Shown here in pieces: positions 1-7,847 of a DNA stretch of 64,000 nucleotides. The position numbers were made by a program, and so were the translations under genes. Each line of letters begins with the position of its first letter. Within the stretch, counting starts at the first letter, position 1. A model generated the notes under the pieces. The model ran no database searches. It was not told where the DNA came from and saw nothing but the letters and a program-made list of their open reading frames with translations. The DNA comes from Rhodoferax sp. OV413 (GTDB lineage: Bacteria; Pseudomonadota; Gammaproteobacteria; Pseudomonadales; Pseudohongiellaceae). The DNA lies in contig CALQJO020000003.1 in assembly GCA_943330915.2 (NCBI GenBank), positions 1 through 64,000 on the forward strand, written 5' to 3'.

Positions 1-1333
1 GCCTTAACCAGCGGTCAGCATCGTTGGCCAACAAGGGACTGTAGCCGTCACTGTCTTGCATTTGGGTATGGTTAAGTTGTGCGGTGACCGCGCCACTGAG
101 CACAGGCAACTGCCAATCCAGATTAAACTGCCAGCCATAGCGGCTGTCGCCCGGACGCCCGTCTTTGATCGGATCGTTATTGAGTACGCTGAGTTCCGGG
201 ACCAGTTGCTGACTATTTTCTCCGAGCTGTAGCTGGCAGTTCAGTCCGATACTGAATTTCGATTCGATAGCGTTCAGACGACTCTGGTTGTGAAACAACT
301 GGTGTTGCGCAGCCAAGCTGCTGAAAGGTTTACAACTACCGTACGCGTGTATGCTGACAGTACCGGGGTAAACATAGCGCCCTCCGGCCTCGGTGGCGGT
401 GTATAGCGGGCTGCCTCCGAAGAACAGATGGCTCATACCAGTATTGAGCTGCCAACTCCTGTCCTGCTCCGGTTTGATATACGCGTAGCGGGTATCCAGC
501 TGCAACAGATCTGAATCCTGGTCTTTACTGACGCGGCCACGTAAATCAACAGACACATTGTGCTGATGCTCAGGGGCAAGCTGGCGGTAACGAGCGCTGA
601 GACGTAGATTTGCGTAAGCGCCTTCTATTGGCTGGTATTGTTCACGCAAGGGCAGCACCACGGAGTCGCCAGACAAGGTCAGCGTGATCTGATCCGGGGA
701 GGGCGCACCATTCAGGTTGATGTCGTAACCGGCCATCAGGTCGCCGGTCACACTCATCTGCCGGGTCATGCCCTGCCAGTCATTCTGGCGCTGCTGCAGC
801 ATGGGGTTGAGATACTCAGGGACATCATCGCGCCCCAGAATTTGCTGATTCAACTCTAGTGCTGAAAATAGCTGACCCTGACGGAACAGCGCTTCGGCAT
901 AGTCAATCTGTGCACCACCATTGCCAGGATCGAGCAGCAGTGCTCTTTCCAATGCTTCCAGCGCATCTGACAGACTGCCTATGTTAAGCAGCGCTGCGCC
1001 CAGCAACGCAAAATACTCAGAACTTTGCAGGCATCGTTGCATCAGCGCCGACAGTTGTTGGTGCATCACTTGCCAGTTGGTGGCAGTGCCGGGGTAGAAG
1101 GAGGCAAGATCGGGACATGTCAGATTGTCTGACTGAAAAGTGGATAGCTCTTCAAGCGTCGTTGCTTGCTGCGTTTCCGTTGTTTGCGCCAGCACCAGCG
1201 GTGCAGGAGCTATCATTAGCAATCCCGGCAACAGCAAGGCAAGCCCACTGAATTGCATGCGCGGCATCAAGGCAAAGCGTCGCACCCGATTTCGCGAGCC
1301 TGACTTATTATCTTGGGGAGTGCGATTTACCAT
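1..1333 (-). CDS. TPR-containing outer-membrane beta-barrel protein (partial, C-terminus outside window)
   Basis: My own translation of the minus strand gives an open frame from ATG at 1333 to the window edge, about 444 residues. It is missing from the ORF track because no stop lies inside the window. A long basic N-region and hydrophobic stretch (about residues 27-50, ending LVLAQ) look like a Sec signal peptide. Residues about 100-170 read as TPR-type helical repeats (ALEALERALLLDPGNGGAQ). From about residue 190 the sequence alternates polar and hydrophobic residues with many Tyr/Trp/Gly, as in outer-membrane barrel strands. It is the third gene after fecR and the CHASE2 cyclase, 147 bases downstream. 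I infer an outer-membrane component working with them. The exact family is unknown; Slam/DUF560-like TPR-barrel proteins are one comparison. Confidence 0.75.
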   Translation of the reverse strand, partial: MVNRTPQDNKSGSRNRVRRFALMPRMQFSGLALLLPGLLMIAPAPLVLAQTTETQQATTLEELSTFQSDNLTCPDLASFYPGTATNWQVMHQQLSALMQRCLQSSEYFALLGAALLNIGSLSDALEALERALLLDPGNGGAQIDYAEALFRQGQLFSALELNQQILGRDDVPEYLNPMLQQRQNDWQGMTRQMSVTGDLMAGYDINLNGAPSPDQITLTLSGDSVVLPLREQYQPIEGAYANLRLSARYRQLAPEHQHNVSVDLRGRVSKDQDSDLLQLDTRYAYIKPEQDRSWQLNTGMSHLFFGGSPLYTATEAGGRYVYPGTVSIHAYGSCKPFSSLAAQHQLFHNQSRLNAIESKFSIGLNCQLQLGENSQQLVPELSVLNNDPIKDGRPGDSRYGWQFNLDWQLPVLSGAVTAQLNHTQMQDSDGYSPLLANDADRWLR

Positions 1334-1480
1334 GTCCTAATTATCTTGATTCGTCGGACGCTAAGCAATCTTCATATCCGTGATGGCTGTTTTTAGGACA
1401 CGCCTTTTGCTGATACCCGTTTTGCTGACACCGGTGTTTAGACCGGTAACACCGCATGGGCAACATCGGATTGCCGCATA

Positions 1481-3475
1481 TTAACTGCGGCCACCTGAAA
1501 TGACCTTGAGATTCAACTGCTCCTGACGTGCGCGGCGCTGGGTGGTCTCGTCATTAGCAGGGGCGAACAAGGTGTGGGGAATGCGCAGTCCGTTTAACAG
1601 GAAGCTGCCCTGTGACTCTGGCTTGAGGTCGATTAACTGACGCGCCACACACTCGCCCAACAGAATCGGCTGTGACAATTCAGCGGTCATCTCCTGTATG
1701 CGCAAAGCGATGGTTACAGTGTCGCCCAACAATGTATGGGTACGGCGCTGTGCAGGTCCAATAGAACCCATCAGTGCCGGACCCTGCTCAATACCGATAC
1801 CCAGTGCCAATGGCTCAAGACCTGACGGTGGTTGCCGGGGCATATCGCGATGAATGGCGTCGAGCATCTCCTGCGCTGCGGCAAGTGAGGCGCGGGCACT
1901 GATCTCGTTCTGACCATCCCACACCGCGAGCAGGCCATCACCTTTAAACTCCTGTATGCGTCCGCCGTGGCGTTCGACGATATCTGTTGCACGCACAAAA
2001 AAGAAATGCAGCAGAGCAGCGGATTCTTCTGGCGGGCGAGCCTCACCAAAGGCAGAGAAATTGCGCAGATCTGCGCTAAGCAACGTGACATCACAGCGCC
2101 TGGCATTAATGCTGGAACTCGGCAGTGAGTAAGCTATCTCGCGAGCCACGTCACTGGGGAGGTAACTGTTGAGATTGCCAAAAATGCGGCTGCGCTCGGC
2201 GCGGATGCGGCTTTGCTCAAGGAGCAACAAGAGACTGGCTGCAACCAATGTATATAAAGAAGGCATTACCCAGCCTAACCACAACTGCTGGCTGACCAGC
2301 AACTGCCAATGCAACACTAACGCCAGAAGTGGCAGCAGTAAGCCCGCAACTGGCAATGCAAATGCCGAGAGTCGCTCACGGGCACCCGCCAAACCGTACA
2401 ACGCCGCTGCAAACAGCGCCGTCAGCAGCAACAACAATGTTTCACTGCCACGCGGTTCATAGGGCATGGTGGTATCCAGCAGGCTGCCGAGCAAACGCGC
2501 CTGCAACTCCACACCCGGCGCAGAGCCGTTGTAGGGTGTTGGCACAATGTCACCCATACCAAATGCCGTTGCGCCAACCAAAACCCAGGCGTTTTCCAAC
2601 AGACCAGGCTCAATGCGCCCCATCATCACGTCAACGGCAGAGACTGCCATAAAATTTTCGGGCAGATCCTGATAGGAAATACGGATGTTGCCTTCGTTGT
2701 CCAGCGGAATATCAAGTCCGGGGTAAGCCTGCAGACGCAGCACCTGGTCTGCACCGAACCAGCTGTCACCCTCCGTGACAGACGCCTGCCAGCTTGTTGA
2801 CTGTGTCGCCTGCAACAAGGCGCTGATCACCAGCGTTGGGTAGGCTTGGCCATCCACGCAGACAAATGCCGGGATTTTGCGGATAGAACCGTCGGAATCA
2901 ACCAATGGCGCAATGTGGCCTTTGGCAATTGTGGCAAACCCGCTGTGAGGGGCGATAAAACTGGTAGCAGAACTGCTGGCATCACAACTGACGCCCGTCA
3001 GTGCATGAGTCATCAACCCAGTTTGAACCTGTTGCGCTGACTGCAAAACCGGCACTTGGGCAATCACCGCCCCCCGGCTGGCCTGCAGCGCTGCAATAAA
3101 GGCGTCATCGCCTTCGCGAGGCTCCGGATAAACGATGTCATGGATCTGCAGCTGCACACCGGCAGTGTTCAGTGAGGTTACCAGTCGCGCCATGTCGTTG
3201 CGCGACCACGGCCATGGGCCGATCTCGGCCAGACTCTGCTCATCAATTGCGACGATGGTAACGCGCTCTTCCGGCACGTCTTCCGGAAACAATACCCAAC
3301 CCTGCGCGCCAAGGCGCTCTTCAACAATGGTCAGGCTGCCACCAAAAACACCCGTCAGCAACAAGGTAGTGACGCCGGCAAGCGCCAGCATCAGCAAGCG
3401 ACCACGTCCGGGCAACAGTCGCAAGGCCAGCGACAGGGGGTTAAACTGTTGAATGAGTTTACGCACAAGAATCAT
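1481..3475 (-). CDS. CHASE2-domain class III nucleotide cyclase
   Basis: This is a 664-residue membrane sensor cyclase. One N-terminal transmembrane helix (about 25-47) leads into an extracytoplasmic CHASE2 domain (about 50-335). Three closely spaced helices follow (about 345-420), then a cytoplasmic class III cyclase domain (about 440-640). Both metal-binding aspartates are visible (SADLRNFSAFGE and FKGDGLLAVW), as is the catalytic arginine (ALRIQ). The purine-selecting lysine position carries Glu (QEFKGD), and the transition-state Asn is Thr (GDTVTIALR). It is therefore probably active on metal-NTP, but the product (cAMP, cGMP or other) cannot be assigned. The gene starts 2 bases after fecR ends, so it is co-transcribed and probably coupled. 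FecR plus CHASE2 suggests that an envelope signal controls cyclase activity. Confidence 0.9.
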   Translation of the reverse strand: MILVRKLIQQFNPLSLALRLLPGRGRLLMLALAGVTTLLLTGVFGGSLTIVEERLGAQGWVLFPEDVPEERVTIVAIDEQSLAEIGPWPWSRNDMARLVTSLNTAGVQLQIHDIVYPEPREGDDAFIAALQASRGAVIAQVPVLQSAQQVQTGLMTHALTGVSCDASSSATSFIAPHSGFATIAKGHIAPLVDSDGSIRKIPAFVCVDGQAYPTLVISALLQATQSTSWQASVTEGDSWFGADQVLRLQAYPGLDIPLDNEGNIRISYQDLPENFMAVSAVDVMMGRIEPGLLENAWVLVGATAFGMGDIVPTPYNGSAPGVELQARLLGSLLDTTMPYEPRGSETLLLLLTALFAAALYGLAGARERLSAFALPVAGLLLPLLALVLHWQLLVSQQLWLGWVMPSLYTLVAASLLLLLEQSRIRAERSRIFGNLNSYLPSDVAREIAYSLPSSSINARRCDVTLLSADLRNFSAFGEARPPEESAALLHFFFVRATDIVERHGGRIQEFKGDGLLAVWDGQNEISARASLAAAQEMLDAIHRDMPRQPPSGLEPLALGIGIEQGPALMGSIGPAQRRTHTLLGDTVTIALRIQEMTAELSQPILLGECVARQLIDLKPESQGSFLLNGLRIPHTLFAPANDETTQRRARQEQLNLKVISGGRS

Positions 3476-3477
3476 GA

Positions 3478-5007
3478 TCAGCGCTTATCCCACAGAGTCA
3501 GACCCTGAATGCCGCCGGCTTCGAGCTGTTTCTCGAAGTAATAGCCCGCTTCCGCACCAGTCAGACTGACTGCCCCTGCCATGCGCTCGGTTTCAGATCG
3601 TGTGTAGAAGTAACCACCTTCATAGATAAAGCCGTTGGCGATAAAACTGACATCGCCGGTCAGCCTATGATTCATATTCAATTCGGTCGCAAAACTGCTG
3701 GTATTAAAATTGATATCCAGCGTTCCACCCTTAACAGTCATTGCCACCACTCCGGTCGCCGAGTGGTAGAACGCCTGTGCGCTGTGTAACGCAAAACTCA
3801 CCGGGCCCAAGCCTTCCTGAACACGGGTTTTACCATCGCCGTCGCGGAACAACACGTAATCATTGTTACCTACCGTCACATCACGGCCTTGCCTGGCATC
3901 GACATAAGGCATCGTTAGTTTTTCCAAATCACCCTGGCCGGCGCCCCAACGCCCCCAAACCAGATTGCGGTCTGTCAGCACAGGCACAGGCACTGGTGCC
4001 ACCGGTGTAAAATCAGGCGGCGTTACTGGAAGTACTACCGGCGGCGTAACCACCGGCGGGGTTACAATTGGTGGCGTAACAACGGGTGGCGTAACAACGG
4101 GTGGCGTAACAACGGGTGGCGTGACCGGCGCAGCAACGGCAACTTCCTGCTGGACACGCTTAGAAGTAACTGTCTCAAGGAAGACTTCGGTCGCCGCGGT
4201 TTTTTCGTCGGCCTGTGGCGGCTGTTCTTGCACTGCGAGCGCGAGCGCAACCTCGTCGCGCATCATGTCCGGATCGCGCTCCAGCGTTGCCGGCAGCAAT
4301 TCAGGCACGCCCCCGGCGCTTTGCATCTCCAGTACCTGAAGGGAACTGTCGCTAAGCTCTATGGCATTTGTCAGACAAGGGCCAAAGGTGTCCGCGCTGC
4401 ACTCGCTGGAGAAAGGCGCCATCACAATCACACCTTCATTCACAGCTGCTCGCACAGACTGCTGGCTGGCGCTCACCACAAAATCAGTCCCGCGCACACC
4501 AATCGCAGCGATCGGCGTATTCAGACGGAAACGTTCTCGAGCCGAACTGGCGCCTCTACCGGAAATTGAGCGGGTAACGCCTTCTTTTAGATCAAGCTTG
4601 ATTGAGGTGTCGCCTGGCTGATCCGCCAGAAAATCATACTGGACAATATCCAGAATACTATCGGGACGCACGCTCACCAGAGCCTGGTCGATAAAACGTA
4701 TATGAACATGGCCGTTGGACTCAGTCTGAATCCGATCGGTGGCATGCACCAAAGTACCTGGAGCTATCATGGTCCTTTGCTGCCCAGCACTCTCAATCCA
4801 GGCTCTGCCCAGTACCAAGCTGACTTCACCAACTGGCGGAAGAAACTCAGCAGAGACAGAAACCGCGAGACTGCCGGCATCAGCGACCCCAGACTGGGCA
4901 ATTGCTGCAGTGGTGAGTGAACCCGACAAAATCAGGGCAACGCAGCATGTCAGCATCTGGCGCTTTTGCCCTGCTGTCAAAATAGTGTTGTCTGGATGTG
5001 GCGTCAT
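3478..5007 (-). CDS. FecR-domain envelope protein with proline-rich repeat linker
   Basis: I place the start at 5007 (MTPHPD), because GAGG lies 9 bases upstream; the longer track ORF begins at 5052 without a ribosome site. The product has 509 residues. A hydrophobic signal segment (CCVALILSGSLTTAAIAQ) comes first. A FecR domain follows (about 60-190; RIQTESNGHVHIRF, TPIAAIGVRGTDF). A Pro/Val/Thr repeat linker (VVTPP units) leads to a C-terminal beta-rich domain of about 150 residues ending GGIQGLTLWDKR. Its Gly/aromatic pattern recalls the small barrels of TbpB-like surface proteins, but that is only a resemblance. It is the first gene of the operon with the CHASE2 cyclase. FecR domains elsewhere transmit envelope signals; I infer a periplasmic or surface sensor partner for the cyclase. 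Confidence 0.85.
   Translation of the reverse strand: MTPHPDNTILTAGQKRQMLTCCVALILSGSLTTAAIAQSGVADAGSLAVSVSAEFLPPVGEVSLVLGRAWIESAGQQRTMIAPGTLVHATDRIQTESNGHVHIRFIDQALVSVRPDSILDIVQYDFLADQPGDTSIKLDLKEGVTRSISGRGASSARERFRLNTPIAAIGVRGTDFVVSASQQSVRAAVNEGVIVMAPFSSECSADTFGPCLTNAIELSDSSLQVLEMQSAGGVPELLPATLERDPDMMRDEVALALAVQEQPPQADEKTAATEVFLETVTSKRVQQEVAVAAPVTPPVVTPPVVTPPVVTPPIVTPPVVTPPVVLPVTPPDFTPVAPVPVPVLTDRNLVWGRWGAGQGDLEKLTMPYVDARQGRDVTVGNNDYVLFRDGDGKTRVQEGLGPVSFALHSAQAFYHSATGVVAMTVKGGTLDINFNTSSFATELNMNHRLTGDVSFIANGFIYEGGYFYTRSETERMAGAVSLTGAEAGYYFEKQLEAGGIQGLTLWDKR
4046..4120 (-). repeat. 15-bp in-frame tandem repeat (VVTPP linker)
   Basis: Five consecutive 15-base units are present. Three are identical (gtaacaacgggtggc on the plus strand) and two diverged. 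They encode the five-residue PPVVT repeat of the FecR protein linker, with degenerate copies on both sides. The unit length keeps frame, so copy-number change would alter linker length only. Confidence 0.9.
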
Positions 5008-5038
5008 GAGCACTAACCTCGATTTAGCACAGGCCCGT

Positions 5039-5044
5039 ATCGTA
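5039..5044 (-). promoter_or_regulatory. Predicted -10 element of the fecR-cyclase operon
   Basis: The minus strand reads TACGAT here, a 4/6 match to TATAAT. It places +1 near 5032, 25 bases before the fecR start. No good -35 is visible. The CRP-type palindrome at 5066-5081 is centred 41.5 bases upstream, the usual class II activator position. The weak core elements fit an activator-dependent promoter. This is prediction only. Confidence 0.4.
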
Positions 5045-5065
5045 ACCGGCATACCCGTTTAGCTG

Positions 5066-5081
5066 AGTGACTACAATCACA
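5066..5081. promoter_or_regulatory. CRP-type operator in the fecR / crp-like divergent region
   Basis: AGTGA-CTACAA-TCACA matches the E. coli CRP consensus TGTGA-N6-TCACA at 9 of 10 half-site bases. It lies between the divergent fecR operon and the Crp/Fnr-family gene. The local regulator has the CRP recognition-helix residues (SRETVSR), so it or the global Crp could bind. Confidence 0.6.
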
Positions 5082-5116
5082 TAGTAGCGCTGTTTGCCAC
5101 AGCCCTTCGCGTGAAT

Positions 5117-5144
5117 TTGCTATTCCGGGCGCGATTACTATAAT
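5117..5144 (+). promoter_or_regulatory. Predicted sigma70 promoter of the crp-like gene
   Basis: A perfect TATAAT (5139-5144) is preceded by TTGCTA (5117-5122, 4/6 match to TTGACA) with a 16-base spacer. Transcription would start near 5151, 57 bases before the regulator ATG. Confidence 0.55.
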
Positions 5145-5207
5145 GACCCGGCCCGGCATTTTACAAAATCAGCCGTTTTTGAGGTCAAACTCAGGAAAAA
5201 CACATTC

Positions 5208-5909
5208 ATGCAGGTAACTCCTGAGCTTCTCAGTGCATTTCCCAGCCTGAAGCCTCTGCCACCAGCGACCCTTGCACGCCTCGCCCAAGAGTCTGAGGTT
5301 CGCAAGTTCGCGCGCCGGGGCGTGGTCATGACAGCCGGTGTCCGAGAGGAATTTGTGTGTTTTCTGTTTGAGGGCCGCCTGCAGGGCGTCGATTTCACAA
5401 TCGATGGTCGCGAAGTTGGTCTTTATTTCGTGGAGCCCGGCGACTTTTGCGGAGAGCTGGGGATGTTTGACCACGGCCCGCAGCCGGAATTTGTCATCGC
5501 CCTGACCGCCGCCGTGACTGTGTTTGTGCCGATGGAGAGCCTGCGACTGGTCACTATGGAAAATCCCGTGCTTCTTAAACTGCTGGGACAGAGGCTGGCA
5601 GCTCGCGTCCGGCAGTTAACCCGCCAACGTTCTTTGCTCGGACTACCCAACATCAGCCAGCGCGTGTGCTGTCAGTTGTGGCTGCTTGTATCAGACGATG
5701 CCAGACAGCATCTGCAGTCCAGCGTGATTAACAATCCACCTACGCACATGGAAATTGCCATCATGCTGAACCTTAGCCGTGAGACTGTCAGCCGCGTTTT
5801 TCAGATCCTGCAGACCCGCAATATTGTCCGTCGCGACGGCACCAGCCTGCTGCACGTTAGCGATTCTGCAGCGCTGAAGCGATTGGCTGACGGCTCTGAA
5901 GAGCTGTGA
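5208..5909 (+). CDS. Crp/Fnr-family transcriptional regulator
   Basis: This 233-residue protein has an N-terminal cyclic-nucleotide-binding fold (about 20-130), a dimer helix and a C-terminal winged helix-turn-helix. The recognition helix (LSRETVSRVFQIL) keeps the Arg, Glu and second Arg that read TGTGA in E. coli CRP. The ligand-pocket Glu is kept (CGELGMF), but the phosphate-binding Arg-Ser pair of CRP aligns with Pro-Glu (GPQPEF). Binding of ordinary cAMP is therefore doubtful. There are no N-terminal cysteines in an FNR-like cluster pattern. It is divergent from the fecR-cyclase operon and upstream of the type I secretion operon, with CRP-type palindromes on both sides. I infer that it controls both operons and perhaps itself. 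Confidence 0.9.
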   Translation: MQVTPELLSAFPSLKPLPPATLARLAQESEVRKFARRGVVMTAGVREEFVCFLFEGRLQGVDFTIDGREVGLYFVEPGDFCGELGMFDHGPQPEFVIALTAAVTVFVPMESLRLVTMENPVLLKLLGQRLAARVRQLTRQRSLLGLPNISQRVCCQLWLLVSDDARQHLQSSVINNPPTHMEIAIMLNLSRETVSRVFQILQTRNIVRRDGTSLLHVSDSAALKRLADGSEEL

Positions 5910-5920
5910 CTGCGGTCACA
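5905..5920. promoter_or_regulatory. Perfect CRP-type operator upstream of the type I secretion operon
   Basis: TGTGA-CTGCGG-TCACA is a perfect TGTGA-N6-TCACA palindrome. It overlaps the stop codon (5907-5909) of the crp-like gene. Its centre is 71.5 bases upstream of the start predicted from TATAAT at 5972-5977, a standard class I activator position. Confidence 0.7.
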
Positions 5921-5971
5921 CACATTGCGGTAAGCAATTATGCTCATTAGTCTTTTTCCAATATGCAGGTA

Positions 5972-5977
5972 TATAAT
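5972..5977 (+). promoter_or_regulatory. Predicted -10 element of the type I secretion operon
   Basis: A perfect TATAAT, with +1 expected near 5984, lies 93 bases before the ABC transporter ATG. The bases at the -35 position (AGTCTT) do not resemble TTGACA, which fits activation from the CRP-type site at 5905-5920. Confidence 0.5.
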
Positions 5978-6076
5978 CACGCCATTCTTGAAGCCAGACT
6001 TGAATACGCAAGTGTTGATCACAACAATAGGGTTTTGTTGAAAGTCTGAAAAAGTACCACTGACGAAGATTATCTG

Positions 6077-7786
6077 ATGAACAATACCAAGAAGACCGGG
6101 GGTTTCCCCGAACTCGCCGACGCACTTAAATCAATACGCAGTTATTTTATGTACGCCGGATTATTCAGTGCAGCGGTGAACCTGCTGATGCTGGTGCCGA
6201 TATTTTACATGCTGCAAGTTTACGACCGGGTGATGACAAGCGGCAGCTTGCCAACGCTGACCATGCTGACGCTGCTGATGTTGTTTCTGACCCTGGCGAT
6301 GGGCGGGTTTGAATGGGTGCGATCCATGATTTTGATCAGTGCCAGTAACCGCATTGAACACAAATTGCGCACACGGGTTTTTGACGCTGCGTTTAAAAAT
6401 GCGCTTTACACCGGCAATACCGGCAGCAGTAATCAGGCCATGTCTGATCTATCTAATTTGCGGCAGTTTTTGACCGGCAACGGCATATTTGCGTTTTTTG
6501 ATGCTCCATGGTTCCCAATTTATGTAGCCGTGATGTTCATGTTTCACCCCTGGTTCGGCATTGTGGCAATTGTTGCCGGCATAGTGATGGTAACGTTCGC
6601 GTTTGCCACAGAAATGGTCACGACCAAAAAGTTAAAGGATGCCAATACCAAGGCAAGCCGCGTTGGCGCACAGATAAATGGCAGTTTGCGTAACGCCGAA
6701 GTAATTGCCGCTATGGGCATGGGTAACAATATTCGCAACCAACAGGAGAGGCAGTCTGATGAAGTGTTGGTTCTGCAAACCGAGGCCAGCCAGTCAGCTG
6801 CCGGGCTGACCAGTCTTTCCAAAACCTTCCGTATGGCAGTGCAATCCCTCATTCTTGGCTTGGGTGCATTACTTGCCCTTCAGCAACAAATTTCCCCTGG
6901 CATGGTGATTGCCGGCTCTATGCTGCTGGGACGCGCACTGGCGCCAATCGATATTCTGGTTGGCACCTGGAAGGGCTTTTCTGTCGCCAGGGCCCAGTAT
7001 GAGCGCCTGGGTCAACTGCTGGAGAATATTCAGGCCGAGAAAGACACCATGACCCTGCCGGCGCCCAAGGGAAATCTAAGTCTGTCGCAAGTGGCGATTG
7101 TCCCGCCCGGGTCACGGACACCCGTTGTGCAAGGCGTCAACATTGAACTGTCAGCAGGTGAAGCTTTGGGTATTGTCGGCCCAAGCGCCTCAGGCAAATC
7201 GACGCTTGCGCGCGCTATCCTGGGTATCTGGCCGGCGGCCAATGGCAAGGTGAGGCTGGACGGCGCCGACATCAGCACTTGGAAGCGCACGGAGCTGGGG
7301 CCCTATGTGGGATACCTGCCACAAGATATTGAACTGTTTGACGGCAGCATCTCGGAAAATATCTGTCGCTTTGGGCCAATTGACTCTCAAGCAATTGTCG
7401 CGGCTGCTCAAATGGCCGGTGTGCATGAGATGATTTTACGTCTGCCACAGGGTTACGACACAGTAATCGGCAGCAACTCCGGCGCGCTGTCTGGCGGTCA
7501 ACGCCAGCGTATTGGTCTGGCACGGGCTATTTACGGCATGCCAACATTATTGGTCTTGGATGAACCAAATTCTAATCTAGATGACCAGGGCGAGCGTGAA
7601 CTGGTTCAGGCACTGCTGCGCATCAAGGCACAGGGTTGCACAGTCATTGTAATCTCGCACCGCACCATGGTCCTGCACAGCATGGACAAGTTGCTGGTGA
7701 TGAAAGATGGCTCGCCAGTTGCTTTTGGGCCGCGCGAACAGGTGCTTGCGAGTCTGATGGCCCAAGGCGAAGCTAAACGCGCGTAG
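6077..7786 (+). CDS. Type I secretion system permease/ATPase (PrtD/HlyB class)
   Basis: This 569-residue inner-membrane ABC exporter subunit combines a transmembrane domain (about 20-310) with an ATPase domain (about 330-569). It shows Walker A (GPSASGKSTLAR), Q-loop (GYLPQDIELF), signature (LSGGQRQRIGLARA), Walker B (LLVLDEPNSNLDD) and H-loop (VISHRT). There is no N-terminal C39 peptidase or inactive peptidase-like domain, so it belongs with PrtD-type exporters of proteins carrying a C-terminal uncleaved signal. The adaptor gene follows after 61 bases and the TolC-type gene overlaps that one, so all three parts form one operon. No obvious substrate gene lies beside it. Confidence 0.93.
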   Translation: MNNTKKTGGFPELADALKSIRSYFMYAGLFSAAVNLLMLVPIFYMLQVYDRVMTSGSLPTLTMLTLLMLFLTLAMGGFEWVRSMILISASNRIEHKLRTRVFDAAFKNALYTGNTGSSNQAMSDLSNLRQFLTGNGIFAFFDAPWFPIYVAVMFMFHPWFGIVAIVAGIVMVTFAFATEMVTTKKLKDANTKASRVGAQINGSLRNAEVIAAMGMGNNIRNQQERQSDEVLVLQTEASQSAAGLTSLSKTFRMAVQSLILGLGALLALQQQISPGMVIAGSMLLGRALAPIDILVGTWKGFSVARAQYERLGQLLENIQAEKDTMTLPAPKGNLSLSQVAIVPPGSRTPVVQGVNIELSAGEALGIVGPSASGKSTLARAILGIWPAANGKVRLDGADISTWKRTELGPYVGYLPQDIELFDGSISENICRFGPIDSQAIVAAAQMAGVHEMILRLPQGYDTVIGSNSGALSGGQRQRIGLARAIYGMPTLLVLDEPNSNLDDQGERELVQALLRIKAQGCTVIVISHRTMVLHSMDKLLVMKDGSPVAFGPREQVLASLMAQGEAKRA

Positions 7787-7847
7787 ATCATTTTTCGACA
7801 GCTACTTTTAAAGTAAAGTTGCCAACGTAATTTTTGTAGGGTGGATA

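Noticed and set aside
1432-1454. Hairpin CGGTGTT / AACACCG after the cyclase gene as a terminator
   Set aside because: Short stem, 9-base loop, no T-run; the third operon gene follows in the same direction.
4046-4120. Short regular repeats that might suggest a CRISPR array
   Set aside because: Units are contiguous with no spacers, keep the reading frame and encode a Pro/Val/Thr linker.
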